This document shows positions 11,819-23,049 of a stretch of DNA of 64,000 nt, in pieces. Numbering within the stretch: position 1 is the first letter of the stretch; each line of letters opens with the position of its first letter. The translations under genes and the position numbers were made by a program. Where the stretch lies: contig CAJFCV020000002.1 in the NCBI GenBank assembly GCA_904066235.2, positions 11,656,001-11,720,000 on the forward strand, read 5' to 3'. The notes beneath the pieces were generated by a model that was not told the DNA's origin, did no database searches, and saw nothing but the letters and a program-made list of their open reading frames with translations. The DNA is from Bursaphelenchus xylophilus. Taxonomy: Eukaryota > Nematoda > Chromadorea > Rhabditida > Aphelenchoididae.

Positions 11819-11939
11819 GAAAAATGGTGTTTCGCGTTTGACGAAGAATGCCGTTGTTGGACAACGATTTTCACAGCGATTTCTAGGCCATGTTTCTAAT
11901 AGAATTTTGTTGATTACTGTATTTTTTCTCAGTTATTTT

Positions 11940-12070
11940 CGCAAGGGAAGTGTGTATAGTGCGACGGCCAGATTTTAATCAAACCTGGCAACATTAAGAC
12001 TGATTCTTTTCAAGATAAACGCGAAATTCCAAAGACATGCTTTTCATGGAAAACCGAGATTTTTTGTCCA
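11940..12070 (+). mobile_element. D-family left-end relic
   Basis: AAGGGAAGTGTGTATAGTGCGACGG and the first arm can be followed for about 100 bases downstream of the TTC39 stop. Confidence 0.45.
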
Positions 12071-12144
12071 AAAATTGGCCACGATTTGGCGCTTTTTTGG
12101 CTTTGCGACGAAAAGTCTACCCATTCTTGAAAAAGCGTAGTATC

Positions 12145-12285
12145 AGTCTGTCGGGAAAATAGTGTGGATTCCTCGTGTCATGGATTCTAGCCGTCGCTTT
12201 GCGACGCATAGCCGTGGCTTGAGATTTGGTGTGCAACTGGGACATTTTGTTGTAACAGATCCACATTATTTTCCCGACAGAAAAA
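12145..12285 (+). mobile_element. A3 MITE
   Basis: Same outer tip, but the inner ends read GTGTGGATTC and GATCCACATTATTTTC, which defines a third subfamily. Confidence 0.75.
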
Positions 12286-12724
12286 TCTGATACTTTATCG
12301 AATTTTTTTACGAAACTTTTTTTGACTTTTTATTTCCCAAACCGTAGAAAACGCGATTCAAAAGTAGCTTTGCGATCCCTATATGTAAAGATAATCTCTG
12401 TGTCGCACATCAAATGCTTCCCTTGGCAATTCGCCGTTTGTTTTGGACATGAAATTTTTGCTCATTTTAATAAATATTTATTCGTTGGCCAAGGCAATAA
12501 ATATTAGCCATTTTTGAGTAATCCAACGAGGTAATTGTGCTTTGTGACTTTATTACATTACACTGGTATACTTCCTTGTTAACACAGAGCACGCAACGAC
12601 AAATTACTTTCTTCTCATTGCGGTGGTGTTTTATTATGTTTATTATCGAATATGACAACATTTATTTAACTTTTTATATGCTTAGGTATATGTATATTAT
12701 AATCTAAGTACGCTTTTACATAGG

Positions 12725-12830
12725 GCTAGTCCGTTCGCAAAGTCGCTGGAGTGATTTCTGCGACATGCGCTGTGAGAAAACGAAAGTTCACCTTGCACTG
12801 TGCGATAGGCGTTTTTCGGGTGTCGCTTAT
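12725..12830 (+). mobile_element. G-family left end
   Basis: AGTCCGTTCGCAAAGTCGCT then GCGACATGCGCTGTG and TTGCACTGTGC; cut off by the E-family copy. Confidence 0.6.
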
Positions 12831-12833
12831 ATT

Positions 12834-13237
12834 TGGTAAATGTTCCTTATTTTGGCCACAACTTATAACTTTGCGGAAACTGGTCGTAATTAGCCCAAAT
12901 TTAGCGTGCACGCTCAATTCATCGTTGTCAATGCCCGGACAGTGGATTTAGTTAGTGAAGTACCTTCTTTTTTTACGTACCATGTTACCTTTCAAAAACG
13001 GCTGCAGCCTGTGATTTTACACTTTATACGATGAAACATGTCCCGAACTAAACTTATTGACTCCGTATGGAACTAAATGAGCCGTCACAGCCTTCGTAGG
13101 TACCCTTAAAACTATAAAGCTATTATAGTAATTCAGTGTCAGCTAGGTCGAAGCGTTTTTTCCTAACTTTAGTGCCCAAGCATGGGCGCAGTTCGCGGAG
13201 TACCTTTGTTGTGGCCAAAATAAGGAACTTTTTCCAA
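12834..13237 (+). mobile_element. E-family MITE, full copy
   Basis: Ends carry GTTCCTTATTTTGGCCACAA and its inverse. It is nearly identical to the copies near 23.8 and 37.5 kb, so the family is fairly young. It follows directly on a G-family left end. Confidence 0.85.
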
Positions 13238-13259
13238 TATTTTTCAATCTTTTTCATTA

Positions 13260-13404
13260 TCAGTCTGTCGGGAAAATAACGGCGGTCGTCGCACCTTGGA
13301 ATCGCTCATCATCGCTTTGCGACGGCTACGGTTTTGGTGCGCGACTGCGACGAGGCGAGACATTTTGCTGCGACGACCCGGCGTTATTTTCTCGACCGAC
13401 TGGA
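13260..13404 (+). mobile_element. A2 MITE
   Basis: Complete with a mutated right tip (CTCGACCGACTGGA). Confidence 0.8.
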
Positions 13405-13679
13405 ATAAAATTTTTTGTGGCTAATGCAAAGAGAGAGTTAAGATCCTCATCCGTAGTTTAGCCAATAATTGGCCGAAATGTAGTCTTTTTTTTTGTCGCA
13501 TCGGTAAGCCAAACTTCAAGTAATCCCGTATTATTTTTGGTTGGATTCGAAAAGGGGAAAGGGGATTTTGGTCATTCTAAAAATATCCGTGTTGGTCCCC
13601 TCGTACCATATCATTTTTTAGGGAAATTAAAAAAAATTATTTTAAAAATATCCGCCTTGGTCCTCCCTTACCATATCAT

Positions 13680-14330
13680 TTTTTTTGGCAAAAATTACAT
13701 CAATTTTTGAAGGTTTTAGCCCTCGATTTGAAAGCGCCGCCGAAATATTGAACGATCTTTTCCGACGAGAGAGTACGTTAAACGTGGAGAGCGGCCAGAG
13801 AGAAAAACACTTTTTTTTTCCAACAGGGGAAGTACTCCAAGTGCGACGCTCACATTTTGATGAAACTTGGCACAAATTTAGAATAATTTTTTCTAAGATA
13901 TATGCGAGAATCCTAACTTGCGCTTTGCAGAAACAACCGAGTTTAGATCGAAACTCGGCGAAAATTTAGGACCTTTTGCGGAATTTCGGCACGAAAAGTT
14001 TCATGCATCTTTCTACTGTAAAGGATAATGTTTCTACAAAAAATCAAATTTTTCCGCACGAAACTGCCAAAGTTATGGCCAAAAAGCGCTCTTCTCTCTG
14101 ACCGCTCTCCACTTTTAGCGTGCTCTCTCGGCGGCAAAAATCGTTCGATATCTCGGCGGCGCCCGCAAAGCGCGAGCTAAAACTTTCAGGAATTGATATT
14201 TAGTCCATACCCGACGTGTGTGCAAAATTTAAAGAAAATCTGAGCGTCGCACTTGGAGTACTTCCCCTGTAAATTTGTACCAAGTTTCTTGAAAATCTGA
14301 GCGTCGCTTTTGGGGTAGTTCCCCTGTAAG
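13680..14330. mobile_element. D-family MITE nested in another D element
   Basis: A full D copy (about 13823..14270) is flanked by the left half of a second D copy (13685..13822) and by a D right tip (14280..14328). Confidence 0.7.
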
Positions 14331-14877
14331 CCATTTCCTCCAAAGACCTCAAAAAACCTCCATGATTGCCTCACGCGTAAAGCCCCATATTGCCCCAAAA
14401 TTACGTGTGCATTCGTTCTAACACACTTGTCAGACAGCAATTAGTAAAGTTATTGTATGTTTACATGCAACCACCACTCCGTTGTTATTGCATTTTTACC
14501 TCATTTTTTTGTGCCGTAAATAACCCGCTGGCATCATTTTTAGCGGAAACGAGGGAGGGATTAGACGTGTTAAGCCTGCTTTATATTATCTTACTCTTGC
14601 TATTTACAGCCAACTTGAAGCGGGGTTTAAAGCAGTTGAATTGGCGGTTGTCGATTAATTTCCGGTACTTCACACAAACCACAAGGCCTCGGGGATTATC
14701 TCCTTACATTTTTTGGCCAAATATCCCTTAGTTTTTTTCGGATTTTGCCCTTCATAATGGAGGGTAAATTTCAGGCGATTTTAATCCGCACTGTAAAAGT
14801 TTACTCTGTTTTTTGTAAGCCATAGCTGATGTTTTGTACAAAATTTCATTTTTTGGTGTTATTTGAAATACTATTAT

Positions 14878-14930
14878 CAGTCTGTCGGGGAAGCGATGAG
14901 CTTTCCCGTAAAGAAAAAAATAACACGGTT
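14878..14930 (+). mobile_element. A-family left tip bounding the TTC39 fragment
   Basis: TATCAGTCTGTCGGGGAAG followed by about 30 unrelated bases, then TTC39-derived sequence. Confidence 0.65.
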
Positions 14931-15128
14931 GTATTTGACCTCCGGCGACGTGGATAACGCCATATTTTTCTATAATAAATCCGTATTCAGACTTATTGCC
15001 GGCAGTTTCATCACGTCTCCCATTGGAAACTACGGTAGGTTTTTGCGCTCATTTTAGGGGGGGGTCTAGATGGGCATTGCAACTGCAGATTTTTCAGATT
15101 CAACCCTCGTATTTTTGAGGAACTTTGT
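14931..15128 (+). pseudogene. Duplicated fragment of TTC39 exon 5 plus intron 5
   Basis: About 50 bases encoding LTSGDVDNAIFFYNKS are nearly identical to 8705..8755 of the TTC39 gene. Similarity continues, with divergence, through the exon end, the altered splice donor (GGTAGGT) and the first 90 bases of intron 5 up to an A1 transposon. On the left it is bounded by an A-family terminus at 14878. It is a non-functional copy: no other TTC39 exons surround it. Confidence 0.88.
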
Positions 15129-15263
15129 GAGTCTGTCGGGAAAATAATGAGCACAATGTCGCTGAAGTGAAAAGAAATTTGATTTTGTCGCGACACATTC
15201 ATTTTCTCGGCGGTAATGCGACTTTCGATGCGACAGGGTACTCATTATTTTCCCGACGAGTGA
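15129..15263 (-). mobile_element. A1 MITE flanking the TTC39 fragment
   Basis: AGTCTGTCGGGAAAATAATG at left, right tip CCCGACGAGTGA. It corresponds in position to the A1 copy at 8915. Confidence 0.8.
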
Positions 15264-15526
15264 TAATCTGTTCAAAAATTCTTGACATGTTTGCCCTGTG
15301 CGCGATTGCGCGAAAAGCTTGTCGCATGGCGGCGAATAAAATTCACGGTGCATACGGACCCCGCACGGCGCAAAACGAATGCTTTCGAAAAATGCTAGAA
15401 CTGCACAGTGCATTTTTCACTCGCACTGCGCGGATTGTTTGTCGCGCAAAGCCGCTTCGCGACGCTGGCCGCACGATGGGAAAACATGTCAAGAATTTCT
15501 GGCTCGCCTTGTCATAGTTGATGTCA

Positions 15527-15755
15527 CTCTGTCGGGAAAATAATGAGCTCAAAGTTGCTGCGCCGATCGCGTTGCTGAAGTGAAAAGCAATTTGATTTTG
15601 CTGCAACACAATTCATTTTCACTACGGCGATACAATTTTAGATGCGTCCAAGTGCTCATTATTTTCCCGACAGACCGATATCACGGTCTCTTTTGATTTG
15701 TCGACGATGCGATTTCCGATGCGACAGGGCGCTCATTATTTTCCCGACGAACTGA
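15527..15755 (-). mobile_element. A1 MITE followed by an A1 right half
   Basis: A full copy (to 15679) and a second right end (15690..15755) stand 10 bases apart. Confidence 0.7.
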
Positions 15756-16251
15756 TGCGTTTCCCAGAGGAAAATGACGACATTTGGCGGAGCGAGACAA
15801 CGAACGTCCGGGCAAGAAGATTAGAGCTGATTTTCTGGTTTTAACCTTCTTACATGTACTTACATGTATGTATGGTCCATTAATTTTTTTAATGGCAGGT
15901 GTACTTGTGAATGTTCAAAAGTCATGCCGAAGAAAGGGGGCTTAGTAAACGGTCTGGCCATGTACTTTGGCCCAAGATTGTGCAATTTGAGGTTTCAAGT
16001 GCATCTGTTAAAGTTGGATGTTGCTTTAAAGTTTTCTTGCATAGTACAAATAATGTAATTATAGCTATTTGAGCTTTGGTGAGTTATAAATTACATATTA
16101 AAATGAGAGCTGTCCTACAATTTAGAGGTCTGCCTGAAATGATGAAACCATAAGCGACTGAACTTTTCACGCAGTAAAGACGTAAATAAGACCGTTAAAT
16201 TTCGTATTATAGCAATTGTCAGCGCCTAAACCTATGCCTAAACTAAGCTCA

Positions 16252-16420
16252 TCAGTCTTTCTTGAAAATAGTGGCGGGTTTTCGCAGCAAAATGTTTCGC
16301 TTTGTCGAAAGAAAAGGACAACCGCAAACCACGTCTCCAGCTGCAACTTGCCGTCGCAAAGCGACTGTGATTGGCGATTCCAAGGCGCGGCGACCTAACA
16401 CTGTTTTCCCGACAGACCAT
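16252..16420 (-). mobile_element. A2 MITE
   Basis: A2 interior in reverse orientation (GTCGCAAAGCGACTG); the tips are mutated at two or three places. Confidence 0.7.
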
Positions 16421-16500
16421 ATTTGGTGGTCTGGTCGTTTGGGGCACAGTTTCTTTACCCTCTAAAGTACCAGTCCAGCTACTTTTGAATTGCTTTTTTT

Positions 16501-16670
16501 CGGTTGAAAATCACCAGGAAATGTCGGATTTTTTTGGGGGGTTTTGATATGGGTGATGTTGAAAAAGAGGAGGAAAGTGCCAACACGTGCAATTTTTTCG
16601 ACGTTTTCTTAAAGACTATATCAAGAAACGCCCAAAAAATCCGGCATTTCCTGGTGATTTTCAACCGACA
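16501..16670. repeat. Short inverted-repeat element
   Basis: Arms of about 34 bases, starting CGGTTGAAAATCACCAGGAA and its inverse at 16636..16670, enclose 100 unrelated bases. No second copy was seen in the window. Confidence 0.6.
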
Positions 16671-16724
16671 AAGTTCGAAATTTCTCGATCATTTTCAACC
16701 GAAAAAACCTGATTTTCGGGGTAG

Positions 16725-16893
16725 AGATGCCTCTACTTCAGAAGGTCGTAGCAACCTCAGTTTGCACTTTAAAAGCTTGTTATTTCACAGACAAAAACTT
16801 ATGTCTTTTAAAAATACATATTTCAAATACAAAGTCTCTGCGCCGCCTCCGCCGGAAGCTTCTACTTTCTTTCACGTTTTTTGTAAGACCCTG
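16725..16893 (-). mobile_element. C-family MITE, one-ended copy
   Basis: Its inner part matches the copies near 26.7 and 28.5 kb and it ends TTGTAAGACCCTG next to TA. The other inverted end is missing. Confidence 0.6.
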
Positions 16894-17239
16894 TACATAC
16901 ATGCGTATGTACTGATAATTATTTTTCTGTTCGCAAACTTTGCGCATTTGTTTTTGGAGACCGAAAATTCTAAAGTAGCTGCACTGGCCCTTTGAAGTGT
17001 AGGATATTTCTCATGCCAATACATTAGAATTTTTTGTAACATTGGAAACGCAGTTCAAGCCATGAATTTGCTAAAAACACATTACTCTCGCGTGACACCG
17101 CCCTCAGGGCCTCATAAGCCTCATTCTTTGTTACATTCAAGCCATAAAGGTCCTACTTTTAAATCGCGGTGTTCACGGCTTGGGAAACAAAAAGGTTTTT
17201 TAGAAACAAACCCTGCTGTCATCTCTATCGCGGTTACAA

Positions 17240-17299
17240 AGAGATGATGGACGATTCCAAGGCCCGACGAATTTACATTATTTTCCCGACAGACTGATA
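17240..17299 (-). mobile_element. A2/A3 right end
   Basis: GATGATGGACGATTCC to CCCGACAGACTGA; the left part is absent. Confidence 0.6.
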
Positions 17300-17435
17300 A
17301 TTAGAAATGTTGACCAAAGGCGCAATTGTGAAGAAAAGAACAAAACGCGAAAGGTGTTGGCTTGTTTGGGAAAATGCCTGCTTGGGATTGAGCATTAAGA
17401 CTTTCAGATTTTGCAACTCATTGTCCGGCCCTTAG

Positions 17436-17584
17436 CAGGCTGTCGGGAAAATAATAAGCGCAATGTCGCTGCGACAAATCGCATTGCTGAAGTGAAAGGC
17501 AATTTGATTTTGTCGCGACACAATTAATGTTTGGCGATACGATTTTTAATGAGGCAAGGTGCTCTTTATTTTCCCGACAGACTG
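17436..17584 (-). mobile_element. A1 MITE
   Basis: Full copy, left tip AGGCTGTCGGGAAAATAATA. Confidence 0.8.
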
Positions 17585-17644
17585 ATAATTCAACAAGGCC
17601 CGAGAAAAGTTTTGGCTTGCGCTGTGCAAGAAAACCGGACATAA

Positions 17645-17898
17645 ATTTCGCAATTCATTGTCTCGGCGGCGATGCGACAGAGTGCTCATTATTTTCCCGA
17701 CAGGCTGGTATGAATAAATCGCTAGAAATTTTAGCTTTTTATCGGGAAAATAACGGCGAGTCGTCGCAGCAAAATGTTTCCTCCCATCGAAACAAGGGTG
17801 CAGTCGCACACCAAATCTCCAGCTTCGGCAGCCGTCGCAAAGCGATGATGGGCGATTCCGAGGCGCGACAATTCGCCGTTATTTTCTCGACAGACTGA
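17645..17898 (-). mobile_element. A1 right half followed by an A2 MITE
   Basis: The A1 half ends at 17709 and a nearly full A2 copy runs from 17740; only 30 bases separate them. Confidence 0.7.
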
Positions 17899-18643
17899 TA
17901 GGCACAGCCGTGAAAAGGTGGGAGAAGGCAGGAAGCGGAATTGAGAAAAAAGTTTTCTTGAGGATTATCCTTGCCGGTTTTGCATGGAAAAAAAAATTTT
18001 ACGTAGGAATCTTGATCATCATATATGTAAGGGACCAAATGCCAATCCTTCAATGGCCAAGCCATTATTTGAATTTTAAGCCATTTCCTTGTAACTTCAG
18101 ATAAAAATTTCGCTCTGCATCCCATTCCACCCTCTCCATTGCGTCAACAAAATCACAAGCGTCGTCATCGTTAAACAGGCCGCTGAAAATTGTAATTAAC
18201 ATTTGGAAAAGTTCCCCGTTCCCCAGACAACACCCTCATGGGGGTTTCCCGTTAATTTATTCCTCCATGACTTCACGCAGAGTGCGCGTGGAGTGCGGAG
18301 AGTGCGGAGAGCGGAAAGTGTTCGAAAAGTCAGATGAAGTAAAGCGGCTGGAAATGAATGTAAAGCGTACAGACGCCAGCTGTAAACGTGTCATTCCGTG
18401 CGCCGGGGATTTTTCAGGCTTCCCACGGATTAGCGGCCCTTCGGCCAGCTGAGTGTTGTATTGTCGTCGGACTCCGTTATTCTTCTGTTCTGTTGGCTTT
18501 AGTGGTTTTTTGCAATAAACTTTGTTGTATGCAGGTTGCAACGGGCGAAGAAATTTTGGTCTTGACTTTGATGGGACTGGGTGGTGATATATCGTTTAAT
18601 GAGAAGAATTTTACATTGCCATTTGCAGAGGCCCTTGAAATAT

Positions 18644-18806
18644 TGGTCTGTCGGGAAAATAATGAACATTCTGTCGCATCGAAAATCGCATCGCCGACGG
18701 GAAAATTAATTGTGTCGCGAGAAAATCAAATTGTGTTTTTTTTTCAGCGACGCCATCGGCGCAGCGACATTGCACTCATTATTTTCCATTATTTTCCCGA
18801 CAAACA
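18644..18806 (+). mobile_element. A1 MITE with duplicated right tip
   Basis: CTCATTATTTTCCATTATTTTCCCGAC shows a 10-base tandem duplication at the end. Confidence 0.75.
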
Positions 18807-18836
18807 AAAAAATTTTTTTTTTCACAAAATCGCTTT

Positions 18837-19150
18837 AGCAATTTCGGCGACATGCACTGTGAGAAAACGAAAGTTCACTTTGCACTGTGCAATTTCGGTT
18901 CTTTTGCACTGTGCAATAAGCTTTTTTTTGGGCTGTCGCGTGCACCCTGACGTTCATTGCACAGTGCAAACGCCAAAAATCACTCCAAAGGCTTTATGAA
19001 TGGACTAGTAGCATTTTCATAAAGTGCATGGACATGGCGTAGTAAAAAATGTCAATAGCACCGTGCAAAAATGTTTCGAAAAAGACCACATCGCTGCACA
19101 AGGAAAGTGAAATGCGCAATGAAAGAATCCATGCACTTTTTGAAAATGCT
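18837..19150. repeat. G-family elements
   Basis: TTTGCACTGTGC motifs repeat through 18973, then AAAGTGCATGGACATGG at 19020 and its near-inverse CATGCACTTTTTGAAAATG at 19130 bound a further piece. Confidence 0.5.
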
Positions 19151-19568
19151 AACAGTTCGAAATTCAGGCGTCGCGACACTTGCGGGCAACCACTTTGTGG
19201 GCAGCCGACATTTTTTGATTAGAATTACGATACCCCTCCCGCAATCTAAGTAGTACAATAGAAATTTTACATTGACAACTGCCTGGCACCGACAAGACCA
19301 CAAATCTACTAAATTCATCCACTGCTTTCAAAGTTATGGGAGTTTTTTTTTCAAAAAATGGTTAAAAATGCCTGGATAAGCTTATGATAACTATTCAAGC
19401 CACTTATACACCTGGAAACTTAATCCGCAACATCTAATCGTGAAGCCCATCGTTTCAATTTAGAGTTGAAAGCAAATTTTGGCTGATTTCATGACATGTC
19501 CGCAGAATCTCCGTGGTTTTTCAAGCTGCCCGCAAAGTGGTTGCCCGCAAGTGTGGGCCAAATTCACC

Positions 19569-19732
19569 GCAGTCTGTCGGAGAAATAGTGGCGGGTCGTC
19601 GCAGCAAGATATTTCGCTTCCTCAAGAAATTGTTCCGTCGCGCAACCAATCTACAGTTGCGGCTAGCCGTCGCTAAGTGATGATGGGAGATCCCAAAGCG
19701 CGAAAACCGTCACTATTTTCCCGACAGACTGA
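19569..19732 (-). mobile_element. A2 MITE
   Basis: Full A2 in reverse orientation, with left tip mutated to GTCTGTCGGAGAAATAG. Confidence 0.75.
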
Positions 19733-20230
19733 AGCTATAAACAGAAGTTCAACATCATTTTATTTTTACATTTCCGCTAACTTTAAATTTATCTTTGGCT
19801 AAAGATTTCTGCCTCCAAATTCGTAATTCGCTTCACAAGTCTTTATTTGTATGCTCGTAGAAAACAGGTTTCGTATTTCATTTTTGTAGCCTTTGCCTAT
19901 AATTGGAACACCTTCTGACGCAAGTCGAGGGTGGTTTATGCAGGCGCTGCTTCCCTGGGATTAAACGCCTAATCCTTTTTTGTGGTGTACGAAAATGTTT
20001 TTGCACGTCATTATGAATGTCAAGTGAGCAAAGCTGATTATTTTAAGTTGTTGTTGGCCAAAAAATTAATATAAATATTTTTCGGAATTGCCAATTTTTA
20101 CATTCCGCGGAGCTGTGGTTTCACAATTACATCAGCTTTTGTTGGCGGACAAATTGCGTTTTCAGGTTTATTGCAAATGTATTTATGAGTAATTTGATTG
20201 TTTTTTACTTCTCAGTTTTATGCCAGAAGT

Positions 20231-20834
20231 ATCAGTTCGTCGGGAAAATAGTGGCGGGTCATCGCCAGAGATTGCCACGGCTCCGGAGCCGGCTCTTAGC
20301 GGCTCCGGCTCCGAGCGGCTCCGGCTCCGAGCCGGGAGCCAGAGCCGGAGCCGGAAATTTTGGGGCCGGCTCCGTCTCCCGAGCCCAAAGTCGGAGCCAG
20401 GCTTCCCAGCGGTCAGAAGAGTAAAAATTTCGTGATCTTTTTAAACCAAATTGCTTGAAAAACACTGCAGAGGATGTGGCTTGACTGCAAAAACGTTGGC
20501 TGTATGATCTCTGGCACTAATAACTTTTATTTTTGGAAAAATATTTTCGAAAAAACATTTTGCACAGGAGCCGGGATTCGGAGCCGGAGGCCTTTTTAAA
20601 TTTTGCACGGAGCCAAGAGCCGGAGGTGCAAATTTGGCCTCGGCTCCGGCTCTGGGAGCTAAGAGCCGGAGCCGCAGCCAAAATTTCGACCGTGGCAATC
20701 TCTGGTCATCGCAGAAAAATGTTTCGTCTTGTCAAAAAAAGGTCGCGCACCGAATCCCCAGCTCGTCGAAAAGCGATGATAGGCGATTCCAAGGCGACCA
20801 CCCACCACTATCACAATTTTACCGACACACTGAT
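20231..20834 (-). mobile_element. A2 MITE split by hAT copy 1
   Basis: Left piece 20231..20265, right piece 20705..20834; removing the insert and one GTCATCGC restores an A2 pattern. Confidence 0.8.
20266..20704 (+). mobile_element. F-family hAT-type element, copy 1
   Basis: Ends CAGAGATTGCCACGG and its inverse; 8-bp duplication GTCATCGC at 20258..20265 and 20705..20712, as hAT transposases leave. Both subterminal regions are dense in GGAGCC hexamers. It is inserted inside an A2 element. Confidence 0.88.
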
Positions 20835-20899
20835 GCCCTAAGTACGGCGCTGATTGTGAGATTTTGATGAAATGGCATAGATTTAGAATAACTGTTTCT

Positions 20900-21345
20900 A
20901 ACAGGAGAAGTAGACCAAGGGCGACGCTCAGATTTTGATGAAACTTGGCACAGATTTTGAATAATTTTTGATAAAATATATGCGAGATTCTTGGCTTGTA
21001 ATTTTTAGAAACGACCGAGATTTTCAGATCGAAAGTTGGCAAAAATGTGATGATTTTTTTGCGGATTTTTGTATCATCAGAAGTCTCCACTGTATAGGGC
21101 AATGTTTCCACAAAAAATCAATACTTTCCGCGTGAAACTGACAAAGATATGGCCAAAAAGTCCTTTTCTCTTTCTGACCGCTCTCCGCCTTTCGTGTGCT
21201 CTCTCGGTCACAAAGATTGCTGAATATCTCGACTGCCCCTATAAAGGGCGAGCTAAAATTTTCAGGATTTGATATGTAATCTATGTACGTGATATGTGCA
21301 AAATTTAAAGAAAATCTGAACGTCGCACTTGAAGAACTTCCCTAG
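20900..21345 (+). mobile_element. D-family MITE
   Basis: Full length but older: GACCAAGGGCGACGC replaces the usual left tip and several small changes occur in the arms. Confidence 0.7.
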
Positions 21346-21799
21346 GGCTCTGTAAATACGTTTTTTTAAAATTGAATATTCTAAACTAATATTTTATAAA
21401 CAGGTTGTTTCACTCCGTATATTTTAATTTTCAGCCCATAAAAAACGTGGTTTGTGACTTTACTTTTTACACATTACTATGAAAAATTTATTTTTCCTTC
21501 TTTCCGTGAAGCTACCAAATTTTTACATCTTTAATCCTCTATTTATAATATTCGTTCCACTGCAGCGCCCGATAAGTTCGTGGAACTCCGAGAATTAACG
21601 AGTTTGCAGCGACTTTTGCACTTTATTGGCCACTAATCACGCTATTATATTAGTGCCGCACGGAACGACAAAAGCAGTGGTCATTGATTATAATGCAGGA
21701 AATTGACGTGCTCTTAACTTCCTCAGATTTTTTACTTGCACTCGGATTTGTGGCATACCGCGCTGTGAAATTTTACTATGGGTTTTTCAAAAGTGCGTA

Positions 21800-22060
21800 G
21801 ACTTTTTGTCGCGGGCCGCACCGTGCAAAATACCCGATTTTTTGCACTGTGCACTTTACGTTTTGCATTCTGCAACCGGAATATCGCCGCAACGCAAGCT
21901 TTTTTCAATTGCGTTGTCGCGCCGTTGAAAAAAAATTTTGAACGCGACAGACAATTGCACAGTGAAAAATGGTTCAAAATGGCCCACGCACCGTGCAAAA
22001 AAGAGGCAAAATGCCTAGACCTTTTGTGCACGCGACAAAAAGCCTGGGCACTTTTTAGAA
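21800..22060. repeat. G-family element
   Basis: GCACTGTGC / GCACCGTGC occur five times; AAAGTGCGTAGACTTTTTG on the left and GCCTAGACCTTTTGTGC on the right suggest worn inverted ends. Confidence 0.5.
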
Positions 22061-22124
22061 AGCATAGTATTTGGAATCTTGTACCCTCTATATCGGACTA
22101 CATATTATCTTGAGTCTGGGGGAG

Positions 22125-22370
22125 TTTTGTTTGATGAAAATTTTACATCCATTTTTGTGCGGAAAAAATTAATTTTTTGAGGAAACTTTACTCTGTGTGG
22201 TAGAAATAGCCATGCAACTTGTCAAGATCAAAAGTCGACAAAAGTGTCACAATTTTTGTCAACCTTCGTTCTAAAAATCTCGGTTGTTTCTGAAAATTGC
22301 GAGCTAGGAGTCTTCCAAATACATTAGAAAAAGTTATTCTAAATTTGAGCCAAGTTTCAATACAGTACTT
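22125..22370 (-). mobile_element. D-family right-half relic
   Basis: Only the arm around TCTCGGTTGTTTCTG and GCGAGCTAGGA is kept; the left half and tips are gone. Confidence 0.5.
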
Positions 22371-22524
22371 TTCTAACTTCACAGTACATATTTCAAACCT
22401 CAATGTCATCATTTTTTGCATAAATCATCCTATTATTTTTCAAAACGCCCTCTGGGCGTTTTATTTTCGCCACCGTAATCCGGAAACTTCCTTGTGGATT
22501 GACGTCCAATGATAATCCAAGTCC

Positions 22525-22566
22525 ATTATGCTCTTTCCATTATGCTCTTTCCATTATGCTCTTTCA
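22525..22566 (+). repeat. Tandem repeat, 14 bases x 3
   Basis: Three identical units of CATTATGCTCTTTC in a row. Confidence 0.9.
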
Positions 22567-22702
22567 ATAAATTAAAAAAATTTTTGTTTTTTGCGAGAAA
22601 AGAATGTTGCCTGGAGGCTAATTGCGTCTCGAAATTTAGCAATTCCAATTAGACTTCTGCTTTTGGGGGCTTTTGAAGATAGAATGCTCAAAATGCAAGA
22701 TA

Positions 22703-22826
22703 CAGTGGCGGACCTAATCCAGTGGCAAAAAACGTACCATTTTGCATCCGGAATGTATCAAAAATGTAGCAAAATACCTCCTTCTCCAAGTGAAAGTTTG
22801 CCATTGGATCAGGTTCGCCGCTGTAA
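22703..22826. mobile_element. B-family MITE, internally deleted
   Basis: Both ends are present (CAGTGGCGGACC..GGTTCGCCGCTG) but half of the palindrome is missing, leaving about 120 bases. Confidence 0.7.
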
Positions 22827-23049
22827 ATTAATAAGGTCGAAATATTGTGCCCCGTGTTTTTTATTTTTGCATCAATTAGTGACTAGTCATAGAGTCGTCA
22901 ACTTGTCGTGTCAGTCATGTTTTCATATTGCCGTCATTTTTGTCACGTAAAAAAATTTTTTTTCATTCTGACTGTCATATTGAACTTTTTTATCTTTTTT
23001 GTACTTCTCATGGTAAAAAAATAAGTATTTGCAAAACTTTTAGGAACTT

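Noticed and set aside
16504..16995. 163-codon open frame on the plus strand
   Set aside because: Runs across an inverted-repeat element and a C-family MITE; no splice or start context.
18267..18452. 60-codon frame with a CGECGE motif resembling a zinc ribbon start
   Set aside because: The cysteines come from a GAGTGCGGA tandem; no second cysteine pair at a suitable distance and no splice context.
18388..18999. 203-codon open frame on the plus strand
   Set aside because: It runs through an A1 MITE and a G-family cluster; the predicted protein is mostly translated terminal repeats.
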